Source: an uncultured Rhodospirillaceae bacterium (GTDB lineage Bacteria; Pseudomonadota; Alphaproteobacteria; Rhodospirillales; UBA2165). Taken from it: a stretch of DNA of 11,446 nucleotides. The position numbers and the translations under genes are program-made. The DNA is taken from assembly GCA_913041095.1 (NCBI GenBank), contig CAJWIB010000052.1:1-11446 (forward strand), given 5' to 3'. The notes under the pieces are model-generated. The model had not been told where the DNA came from and made no database searches. It saw nothing but the letters and a program-made list of their open reading frames with translations. Positions 1 through 7,084 of the stretch are shown here, piece after piece (position 1 is the first letter of the stretch; each line of letters opens with the position of its first letter).

Positions 1-6
1 TTGAAA

Positions 7-29
7 TGTATGACGATTTTCGTAATACA
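7..29. promoter_or_regulatory. Palindromic operator candidate upstream of the GntR gene
   Basis: A 23-base inverted repeat with arms TGTAT-G-ACGA and TCGT-A-ATACA around a three-base centre; 9 of 11 opposed positions pair. It ends 35 bases before the start codon at 65. A good -10 match, TATAAT, lies at 44-49, so the palindrome covers the region where the -35 element would be. GntR/FCD regulators commonly bind such inverted repeats and repress their own promoters, so autoregulation is the natural inference. The binding itself is not shown. Confidence 0.5.
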
Positions 30-64
30 GTCTACAAGAAAAATATAATATATAGGAAACAATT

Positions 65-733
65 ATGACGGTAACTCGTGCAAATAATATTCGAGATGTG
101 TTGGAACACGAAATAATTTCCGGCCAGCGGCCACCGGGCGACCGCTTGGACGAACCCCAGTTGACGCGCCAGTTTAATGCTTCCCGAACACCGGTGCGTG
201 AGGCCTTGGTTGAACTCGCCTCGGCGGGCTTAGTTGAAATGCAGCCTCATCGCAGCGCCGTGGTGGCCGAGATCAGCGTCCATCAGGTTATCCAGATGTA
301 TGAAGTGCTGGCTGAATTGGAAGGGCTCAGTGCTAGGCTCGCAGCCCGGCGGATGACCGAGCAAGAACGATCAGAATTCGAAGCGTTGCATATGGAGATT
401 GGTCAGCGCATTGAAACCGCTAATCGCGGCGCCTTTCCAGCGTTGAATAAAGAATTCCACAATTTAATTCATCTGGGCGCCCATAACGAGGTTTTGAGTG
501 CCCAGATTGACGGCCTCAACAAACGGCTTGCCCCCTATCGCCGCCTGTTTCATGAAGAGCCGCATGATCTCAGTATCCCATATGCGGAACACCAGAGTGT
601 CGTTGCCGCGATCCGCATTCGTGACGAAGAGTTGGCTGACTTAATTTTCCGCAACCACACCGCGCTCCGCGCTGACACTATTACGGACTTTATTGCCGCG
701 TTTGAACGTCGGTTTGAGCGTAAAATTGCATAG
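65..733 (+). CDS. GntR-family transcriptional regulator, FCD (FadR) subfamily
   Basis: A 222-residue cytoplasmic one-component regulator. The N-terminal winged helix-turn-helix spans about residues 8-70 with the typical LTRQFNASRTPVREAL core (33-48). The C-terminal all-helical FCD domain spans about 75-215 and keeps the residues that usually form its metal/ligand site: N128 and H132 (in NKEFH), H176 (in EHQSV) and H198 (in NH). FCD regulators usually sense small carboxylates, sugar acids or fatty-acid derivatives and control neighbouring catabolic genes. The start at 65 has an AGGA ribosome site at 54-57. The OsmC-like fragment begins 18 bases after the stop and the SDR gene follows on the same strand, so the SDR is a likely target. 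The effector cannot be named. Family assignment is secure. Confidence 0.93.
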   Translation: MTVTRANNIRDVLEHEIISGQRPPGDRLDEPQLTRQFNASRTPVREALVELASAGLVEMQPHRSAVVAEISVHQVIQMYEVLAELEGLSARLAARRMTEQERSEFEALHMEIGQRIETANRGAFPALNKEFHNLIHLGAHNEVLSAQIDGLNKRLAPYRRLFHEEPHDLSIPYAEHQSVVAAIRIRDEELADLIFRNHTALRADTITDFIAAFERRFERKIA

Positions 734-751
734 AAAACAAGGAACGGACCA

Positions 752-1036
752 ATGTCTGAACAAGCCGAGATAAATTGGACAAAAGTTAAAAACATATTTG
801 AAAACGTAACGGAGCGTATGGGTAAAAACCCTGATAGACCAGCGATCGGTGCTCCTAAAGCAAAAGTGCGGGTGATTCGGGAGCGCTTGTTCGAGGCAAC
901 CGCTGAGGAGCACACTTCTCAAATCGATGAACCGGTCGAGCGCGGCGGTTGTCAGATAGTAACCTTGGTCTGTTTGTTATGCTGGCCTGATCACAACCAG
1001 ACGCTTGTAAGGCCAACCCTGGCACTACCTCTCTAA
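752..1036 (+). pseudogene. Truncated OsmC-like protein (N-terminal fragment)
   Basis: The frame encodes 94 residues and starts well (AAGGA about 8 bases before the ATG, 18 bases after the GntR stop). Residues 1-66 resemble the beginning of OsmC-family proteins: a helix, an NPDRPAI segment, a strand region, then DEPVERGG, which in OsmC proteins precedes a GPxP motif and the helix carrying the reactive cysteine. After this point the sequence (VTLVCLLCWPDHNQ...) no longer looks like the family, and I find no continuation in the other two frames up to the SDR gene. OsmC proteins are normally about 140-180 residues, so this looks like a gene cut by a deletion. The OsmC reading rests on motif memory, not on a search. 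Alternative: a short unrelated hypothetical protein. Confidence 0.4.
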
Positions 1037-1090
1037 ATAACCTAAGCTGAGCACGTCCATTTATCGCACCAAATCTGGGGAAAAAGTTTA

Positions 1091-1834
1091 ATGACTGATC
1101 AAACTGTCATCGTCACCGGGGCGGCCAGTGGGATAGGCTTGGCCTGCGCTAAGCTATTGCTTGCCCGAGGGGCGCGGGTGACGGCGTTTGATATTGCGGG
1201 CGAGAAGATGGCCCAAAACCTACCTGTGGGTGAGGCCAATCTGCACCTCATTGCCGGTGATGTCTCTGAGCCCTCTTTATGTCAGCAGGTCGTCGCCGAG
1301 ACGCTGGCGCAATTTGGCGGCCTTGACGCGCTCATCCATTGGGGGGCAGCACATTCGATGGCGCGCTGGGATGAGCTTGGTGCCGAAGAGTGCAATCGCA
1401 TCATGGAGATAAATGTCACCGGGACGTTTCTGATCGCCCAGGCGGCGGCCAAGCCGATGATTGAGCAAGGTAAAGGGGCCATCGTGCTCTGCACCTCGAC
1501 CTCGGTCCTCTATGGCGGCACCGGTGGCCAGGGTCAGGGCGGCCCCGCCTACATAGCCTCGAAAGGGGCGGTGATTGCGCTCACCCGCTCGCTCGCCCGG
1601 GCTCTTGGCCCCGATGGTGTGCGTGTTAACGCTGTCAGCCCCGGCATCACCGAAACCGCGATGATCAAAGACTATAGTGAAGAACAACGCGAGGCGATGA
1701 AACAGCGTTTTCCGCTCGGCCGCTTTGCCGACCCGGAAGAGATTGCCGCGGCAGGGTTGTATCTCATATCCGACCAAGCAAGTTTCATGACCGGCGAGAC
1801 CATGCACGTTAATGGCGGTTCGAATTTCGGCTAG
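1091..1834 (+). CDS. Short-chain dehydrogenase/reductase (SDR), classical type
   Basis: A 247-residue Rossmann-fold oxidoreductase. The cofactor motif TGAASGIG is at residues 9-16, and D34 at the end of the second strand (TAFDIA) points to NAD(H) rather than NADP(H). The catalytic set is present: N108 (INVTG), S136/S138, Y154 and K158 (YIASK), followed by the PG motif in VSPGITETAM. The usual NNAG that stabilises the central sheet reads HWGA (83-86), and a glycine-rich stretch (GGTGGQGQGG, 142-151) widens the gap between the catalytic serine and tyrosine. It is the last plus-strand gene of the GntR group and ends in a CTAG shared with the convergent MFS gene. The ribosome site is weak (GGGGA about 10 bases upstream). 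The substrate is unknown; an alcohol, sugar or hydroxy-acid dehydrogenase fits. Confidence 0.93.
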   Translation: MTDQTVIVTGAASGIGLACAKLLLARGARVTAFDIAGEKMAQNLPVGEANLHLIAGDVSEPSLCQQVVAETLAQFGGLDALIHWGAAHSMARWDELGAEECNRIMEINVTGTFLIAQAAAKPMIEQGKGAIVLCTSTSVLYGGTGGQGQGGPAYIASKGAVIALTRSLARALGPDGVRVNAVSPGITETAMIKDYSEEQREAMKQRFPLGRFADPEEIAAAGLYLISDQASFMTGETMHVNGGSNFG

Positions 1835-3042
1835 CGCTTCTTTTCAGCTGGGCGGATGATGAAAAAATAGGTCACGCAGGAAAGGAAACCGCTGAGCAAA
1901 ATGGCGATGGCCAGGTTCAGCGCGGTGGTATGGGTCATGGCCGCGAGCACGATGATGACGCCGGCCATAAACAAGTTGGTGATAAAGCCCATGAGCGAGG
2001 CGGCGGTACCAGCGGATTGCGGAAAAGGCTGTAGCGCCAGGGAATTTGTCTGTGGAAATACCAAACCCAAGCCCAAAACAAAAAATGCTGACGGCATGAT
2101 TACCGCTAAAGGATGGCGAATATCAATGATGGCCAGTGCTGTTAGAACAATTCCACCGACAAGCATAATCAGCACGCCAATGGCAATAATGCGCTGTTGG
2201 CCGATCGCTAATAAAAAACGTCCGCCAATAAAGGTGGCGACCAGAAAGAAGCCGGCAATTATTGAATACAAAAAACCATAAGTTACGGCGCTGACGCCAA
2301 AGGCGCCGCGCAGCACCGTCGGAGAAGTGCCGAGAAAAGCGCCAAAGCCAGCCATTGAGAACGAGCTGCATAAAACATAGCGGACAAAAACCGGGTTCTG
2401 GACGGTTGCCAGCCAATTGGTTAAAAGATAGTTTGGCCAAAGTGCCTTAGGGTTACGCTGCTCAATGGTTTCCTGATAAAAGAACTTAAATAGTAGAAAT
2501 ACTAGGGTGCCAGAAAGAGTCATGGTCCAGAACAGCCATTGCCAGGGTAGATATTGGGCAATCTGGCCGCCGATGATCGGGAACATGATGGCGGCGAGCG
2601 AAGTGACAAATAATATATCGGCCATCATTTTGCCGAGCTGCTCGCGATCAAATAAATCACGCGCGACGGCAGCGGCCAATATGCGGCCGCCCGATATGGC
2701 AAGGCCCTGGATAAAGCGCCAAAAAATCAAATACTCGATTGATGGCGAAAGCCCTGAAGCAAGAGCAGCGCCGGCGAACAAAAAAAGCGTCAGCAGAATG
2801 ATAGGCTTGCGGCCAAAGCGGTCAGACGCCGGGCCGAGCACAAGCTGGCCAACCGCATTTCCCAGCATAACCGTGGATATGGACGCAATCACCCGATTGG
2901 GTGTAGAGCCGAGCCCTTCGGCAATATTGGGCACGCCGGCCAAAAACATGTCGATGCCGATTGGCCCTAACATGTTTAAAAAGCCCAATATTATCGTCAG
3001 GAATAAGAGCGCTTTACCGCTTGTTGTTATTTTTTTTACCAT
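1831..3042 (-). CDS. MFS multidrug exporter, Bcr/CflA-like (DHA1 family)
   Basis: A 403-residue inner-membrane transporter with about 12 hydrophobic segments. The first helix carries GIDMFLAGVP (29-38), with the acidic residue typical of Bcr/CflA-type drug:proton antiporters. The MFS loop 2-3 signature GPASDRFGRKP is at 70-80, and RFIQG (109-113) followed by AVARD (125-129) matches the motif-B region of this group. Substrate prediction from this is weak; chloramphenicol-, bicyclomycin- or metabolite-type efflux are possibilities. Its stop codon overlaps that of the convergent SDR gene. The start at 3042 lacks a clear Shine-Dalgarno sequence and lies only about 11 bases after a strong hairpin terminator on the same strand, so its promoter is unclear. 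Confidence 0.88.
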   Translation of the reverse strand: MVKKITTSGKALLFLTIILGFLNMLGPIGIDMFLAGVPNIAEGLGSTPNRVIASISTVMLGNAVGQLVLGPASDRFGRKPIILLTLFLFAGAALASGLSPSIEYLIFWRFIQGLAISGGRILAAAVARDLFDREQLGKMMADILFVTSLAAIMFPIIGGQIAQYLPWQWLFWTMTLSGTLVFLLFKFFYQETIEQRNPKALWPNYLLTNWLATVQNPVFVRYVLCSSFSMAGFGAFLGTSPTVLRGAFGVSAVTYGFLYSIIAGFFLVATFIGGRFLLAIGQQRIIAIGVLIMLVGGIVLTALAIIDIRHPLAVIMPSAFFVLGLGLVFPQTNSLALQPFPQSAGTAASLMGFITNLFMAGVIIVLAAMTHTTALNLAIAILLSGFLSCVTYFFIIRPAEKKR

Positions 3043-3052
3043 GAATTCATAT

Positions 3053-3083
3053 AAAAAGGCCGGTGGCGCTTGGCCACCGGCCC
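3053..3083 (-). terminator. Rho-independent terminator of the small exported-protein gene
   Basis: A perfect 10-base-pair GC-rich stem (3058-3067 with 3073-3082, GGCCGGTGGC against GCCACCGGCC) with a five-base loop. On the minus strand it is followed by TTTTT (3053-3057). It lies about 20 bases after the stop of the small gene at 3104 and only about 11 bases before the MFS start, so MFS expression must come from read-through or from a promoter very close by. Confidence 0.85.
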
Positions 3084-3103
3084 ATTATCAATATTTAAAC
3101 GCT

Positions 3104-3346
3104 TTATTTACTGACGTGATCGACGCCAGCTCCAGCAGCAATCGCACCGCCACAAACTAATAATGCCGGTGGAAAAAAGGCGACGGCAACACCACAAGCG
3201 GCAACGCCAACCGATACACCTGGATTTTTTTCAACCACCGTAACAGCTTTGTCCGCGACCGAAGAATCCTTCTTTTCCGCGGCAAAACTACTGGTCGGGG
3301 CGATAAAGACAAATGACATAAACAAAAGCATTAAGATCGTGCGCAT
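3104..3346 (-). CDS. Small exported Gly/Ala-rich hypothetical protein
   Basis: An 80-residue protein of unknown function. The chosen ATG (3346) has GGAG seven bases upstream; the ATG at 3352 would leave only one base, and the longer reading from 3430 would overlap the TetR stop. Residues 1-22 look like a signal peptide: MRT, a hydrophobic core, then SFA|AEKK as a plausible signal-peptidase I site. The mature part is a short charged region (about 23-42) followed by a hydrophobic Gly/Ala/Val-rich stretch (about 43-75) with two cysteines (in AACG and LVCGG), a central FFPPA break, and the tail DHVSK. This resembles a helical hairpin with glycine-zipper spacing, so membrane or envelope insertion is likely. 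The gene has its own promoter candidate and a strong terminator. A bacteriocin-like or envelope-stress role is only speculation. Confidence 0.7.
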   Translation of the reverse strand: MRTILMLLFMSFVFIAPTSSFAAEKKDSSVADKAVTVVEKNPGVSVGVAACGVAVAFFPPALLVCGGAIAAGAGVDHVSK

Positions 3347-3400
3347 TTTCATACTCCAACATAGGTAGTGAAAAAATAAACCATTTAAATCCAACAGCTC

Positions 3401-3430
3401 ATTATACGGTGATTCAAGGGGGTTCGCCAA
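3401..3430 (-). promoter_or_regulatory. Sigma-70-type promoter candidate for the small exported protein
   Basis: On the minus strand, TTGGCG (3425-3430) and a perfect TATAAT (3401-3406) are separated by 18 bases. The -35 half lies inside the end of the TetR gene. The predicted start near 3394 would give a leader of about 48 bases before the ATG at 3346. This supports independent transcription of the small gene. Confidence 0.5.
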
Positions 3431-4064
3431 GGATTGAGTTTAACTTATTTGCACGTGGCAGAGCTCCTAGCAGAAAATTATCGGCCAACATGTTAGCGAG
3501 TTGGTCCATACTATAGTGTTCAAATTTGCCAAACCAGAAAGGAACTGTGTTGCATTGGGCAATCAGCATCAGCATTGTCGAATGACAATCGAGGCCTTTT
3601 ATAAAAAAGCCATCCGTGACACCATCGGCCAAAATTTGTTCAAACAGCGCATTATATTCGGCAATCATGTTGTTGAGTTTCTGACGCCGGTTATTCGGTA
3701 GATATCTCAACTCGCCGACAAACGTCAGGAAATAGTCGGGGATGTAATTAACCGGCTCAATATGATTGTGGATGGCGTCACGGATTTTAACATCGGCCGG
3801 TAGGTTGTTGGCGACGATAGCCTGCAGGCGTTCAACATAGCCCTTAATGCTGTGCAAACATACTTTTTCCAGGGCTTCGTCTTTGGATTTGAAATAGTAA
3901 TAAAGGCTGCTTTGGGCGACTCCGAGCTCGGCGGCAATATCACTGGTAGAGGCGCCGTGGTAGCCTTTTTTGGCGAACACAGCGGCTGCGGCATCGAAAA
4001 TCTCGGTCTGCCGTTGCCGGTATTTATCTTTCATTTTTCCTGGTTTAGCTGCGCCGTCGGGCAT
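3414..4064 (-). CDS. TetR-family transcriptional regulator
   Basis: A protein of up to 216 residues. The N-terminal TetR DNA-binding domain is clear: a helix with EIFDAAAAVFAKKGYHGAS (21-39), then the helix-turn-helix SDIAAELGVAQSSLYYYF (41-58) and KSKDEAL. The C-terminal ligand domain has no recognisable signature. Two starts are possible: 4064, 13 bases after the CoA-ligase stop and so probably translationally coupled but without a Shine-Dalgarno sequence; or the in-frame ATG at 4034 (MKDKYRQRQ) with AGGA only three bases away. Its place as third gene after the Fe-S protein and the CoA ligase suggests that it represses this operon in response to the acid or acyl-CoA handled there. The two palindromes at 7044-7070 are possible operators. 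Confidence 0.9.
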   Translation of the reverse strand: MPDGAAKPGKMKDKYRQRQTEIFDAAAAVFAKKGYHGASTSDIAAELGVAQSSLYYYFKSKDEALEKVCLHSIKGYVERLQAIVANNLPADVKIRDAIHNHIEPVNYIPDYFLTFVGELRYLPNNRRQKLNNMIAEYNALFEQILADGVTDGFFIKGLDCHSTMLMLIAQCNTVPFWFGKFEHYSMDQLANMLADNFLLGALPRANKLNSILGEPP

Positions 4065-4077
4065 CGCACATATTCGA

Positions 4078-6021
4078 TCACAGTTGGTCCATGAGCCGGC
4101 CCTTAATTACTTTACGGGTCGGTGTTAACGGCATTTCATCAATAATCTCAAGACGTTCCGGCCATTTGTTTTTGGCAATCTTATGCTCATCCAGCAATAT
4201 GCAAAGCTCTTCCAGGGTAACCGCTACTTCACCCAGCAGGGTAACCACACAGCATGCTTTCTCACCCAAAGCCGAATCAGGCACCGGGACAATGGCCACC
4301 ATCTCGACTTTTGGATGCTGGACCAGCAAATCTTCAATATCTGCCGGATTAAATTTAACCCCGCCGCGATTGATAACGTCCTTGGTCCGTCCGGTGATGG
4401 TTATATTGCCGTCACCGTCGATAATGGCGATATCACCGGTTCTAAACCAACCATCTTCTGTAAAGGCATCGGCATTGGCTTCTTCGTTGTTAAGGTAGCC
4501 GGGAAAAACCGAGCAGCCGCGGACTTGTAAATCGCCCTCGGTATTGGCCGGCAGCGGCTCGCCATCTTCCGGTGAAACCACCCGTACTTCGTCACCGGGA
4601 GAGGCACGCCCAGCCGAGCGCACGGGAATATCTTCAGCATCGTCAAAACGGCAATAGGTGGCACCAGCGGTTTCGGTCATCCCCCAGAGCTGGCTGATGC
4701 GGGTACCCGGAATCTTGTCGCGGTAGGTTTTCATCATCGGTTGTGGACAGGCCGCCCCGGAGAACACTGAAAATCGAACAGATGAGAAATCATGTGTGTC
4801 CATCAACCCGGCATTGATCATTGCCGTCGCATGGGCGGGTCCGAGAAACAATGTCGTTGCCTTGGTCGCTTCGACCATTTTAGCCAGATCAGGCGGGGTA
4901 AAGGCCGGCAACAGCACATTTGTAGCTCCGGCATTGAGCGCGACATGAAAATTAAACAGTCCATAGAGATGACTGAACGGGGCGGCCGATAAATTGCAGT
5001 CAGCGGGCGTCATCTTAAATTCATCTACGCTGACCCGGGCATTGCTCATCATGTTTTGATAAGTTAGCGGCACGCCCTTGGGGTTGGAGGTCGTGCCCGA
5101 GGTGTAGAGCAGGAGGAACGGATCAGAGCCGACCGGTGGATTATCAATCTCAGGTGTACCCTCAATCATCAGACTTTGCAGTGATTGGCAGTCTTCAGAT
5201 GCGCTGTCTCCGACTGTAATGATATGCTTAAGCGAGTTGAGATTATCTTTCATGCTGAGTATCACTTCGGCGGTTTGGAATTCTTTAAAAGCCGGCAGGC
5301 ATATCACTGCCCGTGCTTGGGCGTGGCCGAGTAGAAATTCAATATCGGCGTCCCGGTAAGGCATATGAATGGTTTGCATGACGCCGCCAAAAGCTGTGAT
5401 GGCTAAATAGCTAACAACAAAATCTAAAGTATTTGGCAGCTGCACCGCCACCACATCGCTTTTCAACAGGCCGAGCGATAGCAGGCCATTGGTCAATTGA
5501 TCGACGCGGTTTTTAAGCTCCTGATAGGTAACTTCGCCACCTGGATGAATAATGGCGATAGCATCGGGCGTGTTTTGGGCGTGATCGGTGAGCCAGCCGT
5601 TCAGGGTCTCATTGATCCAGTAGCCGTCGTCGATATAACGCGCCACTAGTTCCGGCTTAAAGTTAATGGCTTCTCTTAGCATCATAGCTTCCTCGTTAAA
5701 GCGCAGCCGTTCTGCTGGGCTTCGGTAGGTTTCTTTCTTCCAGCGTTTGCCGCCGCCTAAATGATAGATGCGGCGGTGCTGATCTATTTTATGATATTTG
5801 CGTTCAGTAAAGACCCGCACCACACCAACTTGTTCGGGCAGTAGTCCAATACGCTCGGCAATTTCTTCGTCGGTTAATCCAGTTTCATCCCGGTTGGCTT
5901 CTAAGATATCGAAGTCCAACTCCCGGACCGCATCGCCGCGCCGGGTTTGTTTATTGAGGCTAAGTTTAAAGACAATCTCACCAAAAGTATCAATCATCTG
6001 CTGTGTCACCCCATAAGCCAT
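4078..6021 (-). CDS. AMP-dependent acyl-CoA synthetase with an HTH-like N-terminal extension
   Basis: A 647-residue ANL-superfamily enzyme expected to activate a carboxylic acid to its acyl-AMP and then its CoA thioester. The ligase part spans about 135-647: P-loop YTSGTTSNPKG (306-316), LWGMTET (445-451), GWFRTGD (524-530), hinge region GRTKDVINRGG (544-554) and the catalytic lysine K637 in PLTPTRKVIK, where the residue before the lysine is R instead of the common G. The first 100 or so residues are unusual: GLTDEEIAERIGLLPEQV (48-65) followed by a basic region (ERKYHKIDQHRR, GGGKRWKK) reads like a helix-turn-helix or sigma-region-4-like module, which ligases of this type normally lack. The start at 6021 has GGGAG seven bases upstream and only two bases separate it from the Fe-S gene stop, so the two are tightly coupled. 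The substrate is unknown; benzoate-, cyclohexanecarboxylate- or fatty-acid-type acids are candidates. Confidence 0.9.
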   Translation of the reverse strand: MAYGVTQQMIDTFGEIVFKLSLNKQTRRGDAVRELDFDILEANRDETGLTDEEIAERIGLLPEQVGVVRVFTERKYHKIDQHRRIYHLGGGKRWKKETYRSPAERLRFNEEAMMLREAINFKPELVARYIDDGYWINETLNGWLTDHAQNTPDAIAIIHPGGEVTYQELKNRVDQLTNGLLSLGLLKSDVVAVQLPNTLDFVVSYLAITAFGGVMQTIHMPYRDADIEFLLGHAQARAVICLPAFKEFQTAEVILSMKDNLNSLKHIITVGDSASEDCQSLQSLMIEGTPEIDNPPVGSDPFLLLYTSGTTSNPKGVPLTYQNMMSNARVSVDEFKMTPADCNLSAAPFSHLYGLFNFHVALNAGATNVLLPAFTPPDLAKMVEATKATTLFLGPAHATAMINAGLMDTHDFSSVRFSVFSGAACPQPMMKTYRDKIPGTRISQLWGMTETAGATYCRFDDAEDIPVRSAGRASPGDEVRVVSPEDGEPLPANTEGDLQVRGCSVFPGYLNNEEANADAFTEDGWFRTGDIAIIDGDGNITITGRTKDVINRGGVKFNPADIEDLLVQHPKVEMVAIVPVPDSALGEKACCVVTLLGEVAVTLEELCILLDEHKIAKNKWPERLEIIDEMPLTPTRKVIKGRLMDQL

Positions 6022-6023
6022 GC

Positions 6024-6989
6024 CTAGTCTCCCTTTTCCGCTGCTTGCTCAACAGCATGTTCTGCTTTGGCAGCAGCTTCAGCCTCGGCAATTTTTTGGC
6101 GCATACCTGCACCGCGGGCGATTGGATTGCCAAGTGGTGCGGTCTGGGTGATTGGGCAGACTCGCATACACTCGTAACACAGGGCCAAGAGCTCACCGGC
6201 GCCAATGGCCAATTTGTACCAAATTACCTGGTTTTCAGGGCCATGCAGAGCCATGCCGCGTTCGATCGGGTCCTTGGCATCAAGAGTATCAAGAAGAACG
6301 CCCGGGATTGCCTCGTATTGCTGTGACATTTCAGCGCAGGCATGGGCGTTGTAATTCATCTCTGCGACTTTGTCATCATCGCCGATTGAGCCGCTTAAGC
6401 ATTCCACCGGGCAAAACCGCATACACGGTGTTTGACCGGATTGGCGGTAAAGTTTGACGCAGGATGAATGCGGGCACGGGTTTTCAGCCATTGGTTCATC
6501 CGGCAGCAGTTCCATTTCGGTAAAGACGGAAGCGTAATACATCATGCCGTATTCCGGATGGAGCAGGATATCACCGGCCATTGAGCGCGCACCAATGCCG
6601 GCGATTTCGGCATGGAGTTTCATGCTTTGCAGGGGTACCCGGGCACCTTTTTCCGGGTCCATATCCGGTGGCACAAAGATTGAGCGGTAACCAAACTTAG
6701 CCTCGAGAAAAAACGCCAAACCATAGGCGACGCGATACGCCATGGTTTCAGTATCGCCAATATAAGCGAGGGTTTTAGCATCCGCTGACCAGGCGCCTCG
6801 GGTGCCGCCCCCGGCACCAACGCATAATACTGATTTCACCTTGGGCAACATCGCCGAAGGTCCGCATCCCAGCGGCGAGATACGTTCAAGTGTTTCCAGA
6901 TTAGCCAGGCCAAAAGTCAAAGCGCCTTTCTTTTTGACGTAACGTTCGCACGCTTGTTTTACTTCTGCGGGATCAAACTCTTCGGCCAT
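6024..6989 (-). CDS. QueG/reductive-dehalogenase-like double [4Fe-4S] protein
   Basis: A 321-residue soluble protein without a signal peptide or twin-arginine motif. Nine cysteines are notable in the C-terminal half: C172-x4-C177-x11-C189-x3-C193-P, C197, a lone C218 (NYNAHACAEM), and C271-x2-C274-x3-C278-P. The order CxxxCP ... lone Cys ... CxECxxVCP is like epoxyqueuosine reductase (QueG) and the related corrinoid reductive dehalogenases, where two [4Fe-4S] clusters are built with crossed ligands. The spacing of the first cluster motif differs from the usual CxxCxxCxxxCP. The N-terminal 160 residues correspond in position to the cobalamin-binding domain, but I cannot confirm B12 binding. 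The C-terminus is Ala/Glu-rich. AGGAT precedes the ATG by nine bases. Its coupling to an acyl-CoA synthetase argues for a role in reductive metabolism of an acid or acyl-CoA rather than tRNA modification. Confidence 0.78.
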   Translation of the reverse strand: MAEEFDPAEVKQACERYVKKKGALTFGLANLETLERISPLGCGPSAMLPKVKSVLCVGAGGGTRGAWSADAKTLAYIGDTETMAYRVAYGLAFFLEAKFGYRSIFVPPDMDPEKGARVPLQSMKLHAEIAGIGARSMAGDILLHPEYGMMYYASVFTEMELLPDEPMAENPCPHSSCVKLYRQSGQTPCMRFCPVECLSGSIGDDDKVAEMNYNAHACAEMSQQYEAIPGVLLDTLDAKDPIERGMALHGPENQVIWYKLAIGAGELLALCYECMRVCPITQTAPLGNPIARGAGMRQKIAEAEAAAKAEHAVEQAAEKGD

Positions 6990-7043
6990 AATTATTTATC
7001 CTGGTGCTTCGTTATTTCAAATTGTTGACGAGGGTAGGCGGTT

Positions 7044-7070
7044 TTGATAATATTTTCAATAGATCTATCG
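7044..7070. promoter_or_regulatory. Two overlapping palindromes upstream of the Fe-S operon
   Basis: Bases 7044-7059 (TTGATAATATTTTCAA) pair at 7 of 8 opposed positions, and bases 7059-7068 are a perfect ATAGATCTAT palindrome with an outer C-G pair (7057/7070). They lie 55-80 bases before the Fe-S gene start in AT-rich DNA that also contains a minus-strand TATTAT (7047-7052). They are plausible operators, most simply for the operon's own TetR protein. The first has TTGA-N8-TCAA, two bases too long for an FNR box. Confidence 0.35.
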
Positions 7071-7084
7071 AAAAATAAAAACTT

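Noticed and set aside
550..922. Overlapping minus-strand frames opposite the GntR gene.
   Set aside because: They are antisense to a clear GntR gene, have no ribosome sites and show no protein-like features.
2507..3160. A 217-codon plus-strand frame opposite the MFS gene.
   Set aside because: It mirrors the codons of a well-supported transporter gene and its product (Met/Ser/Pro/Lys-rich without domains) is typical of antisense frames.
3347..3430. Longer N-terminus (28 more residues) for the small exported protein.
   Set aside because: The ATG at 3346 has GGAG at the ideal distance and begins directly with a signal peptide; the longer form would overlap the TetR gene and bury the signal peptide.
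7044..7059. TTGATAATATTTTCAA as another FNR box.
   Set aside because: The half-sites are separated by eight bases (TTGA-N8-TCAA) instead of six, so it does not fit the FNR spacing; kept only as a generic palindrome.
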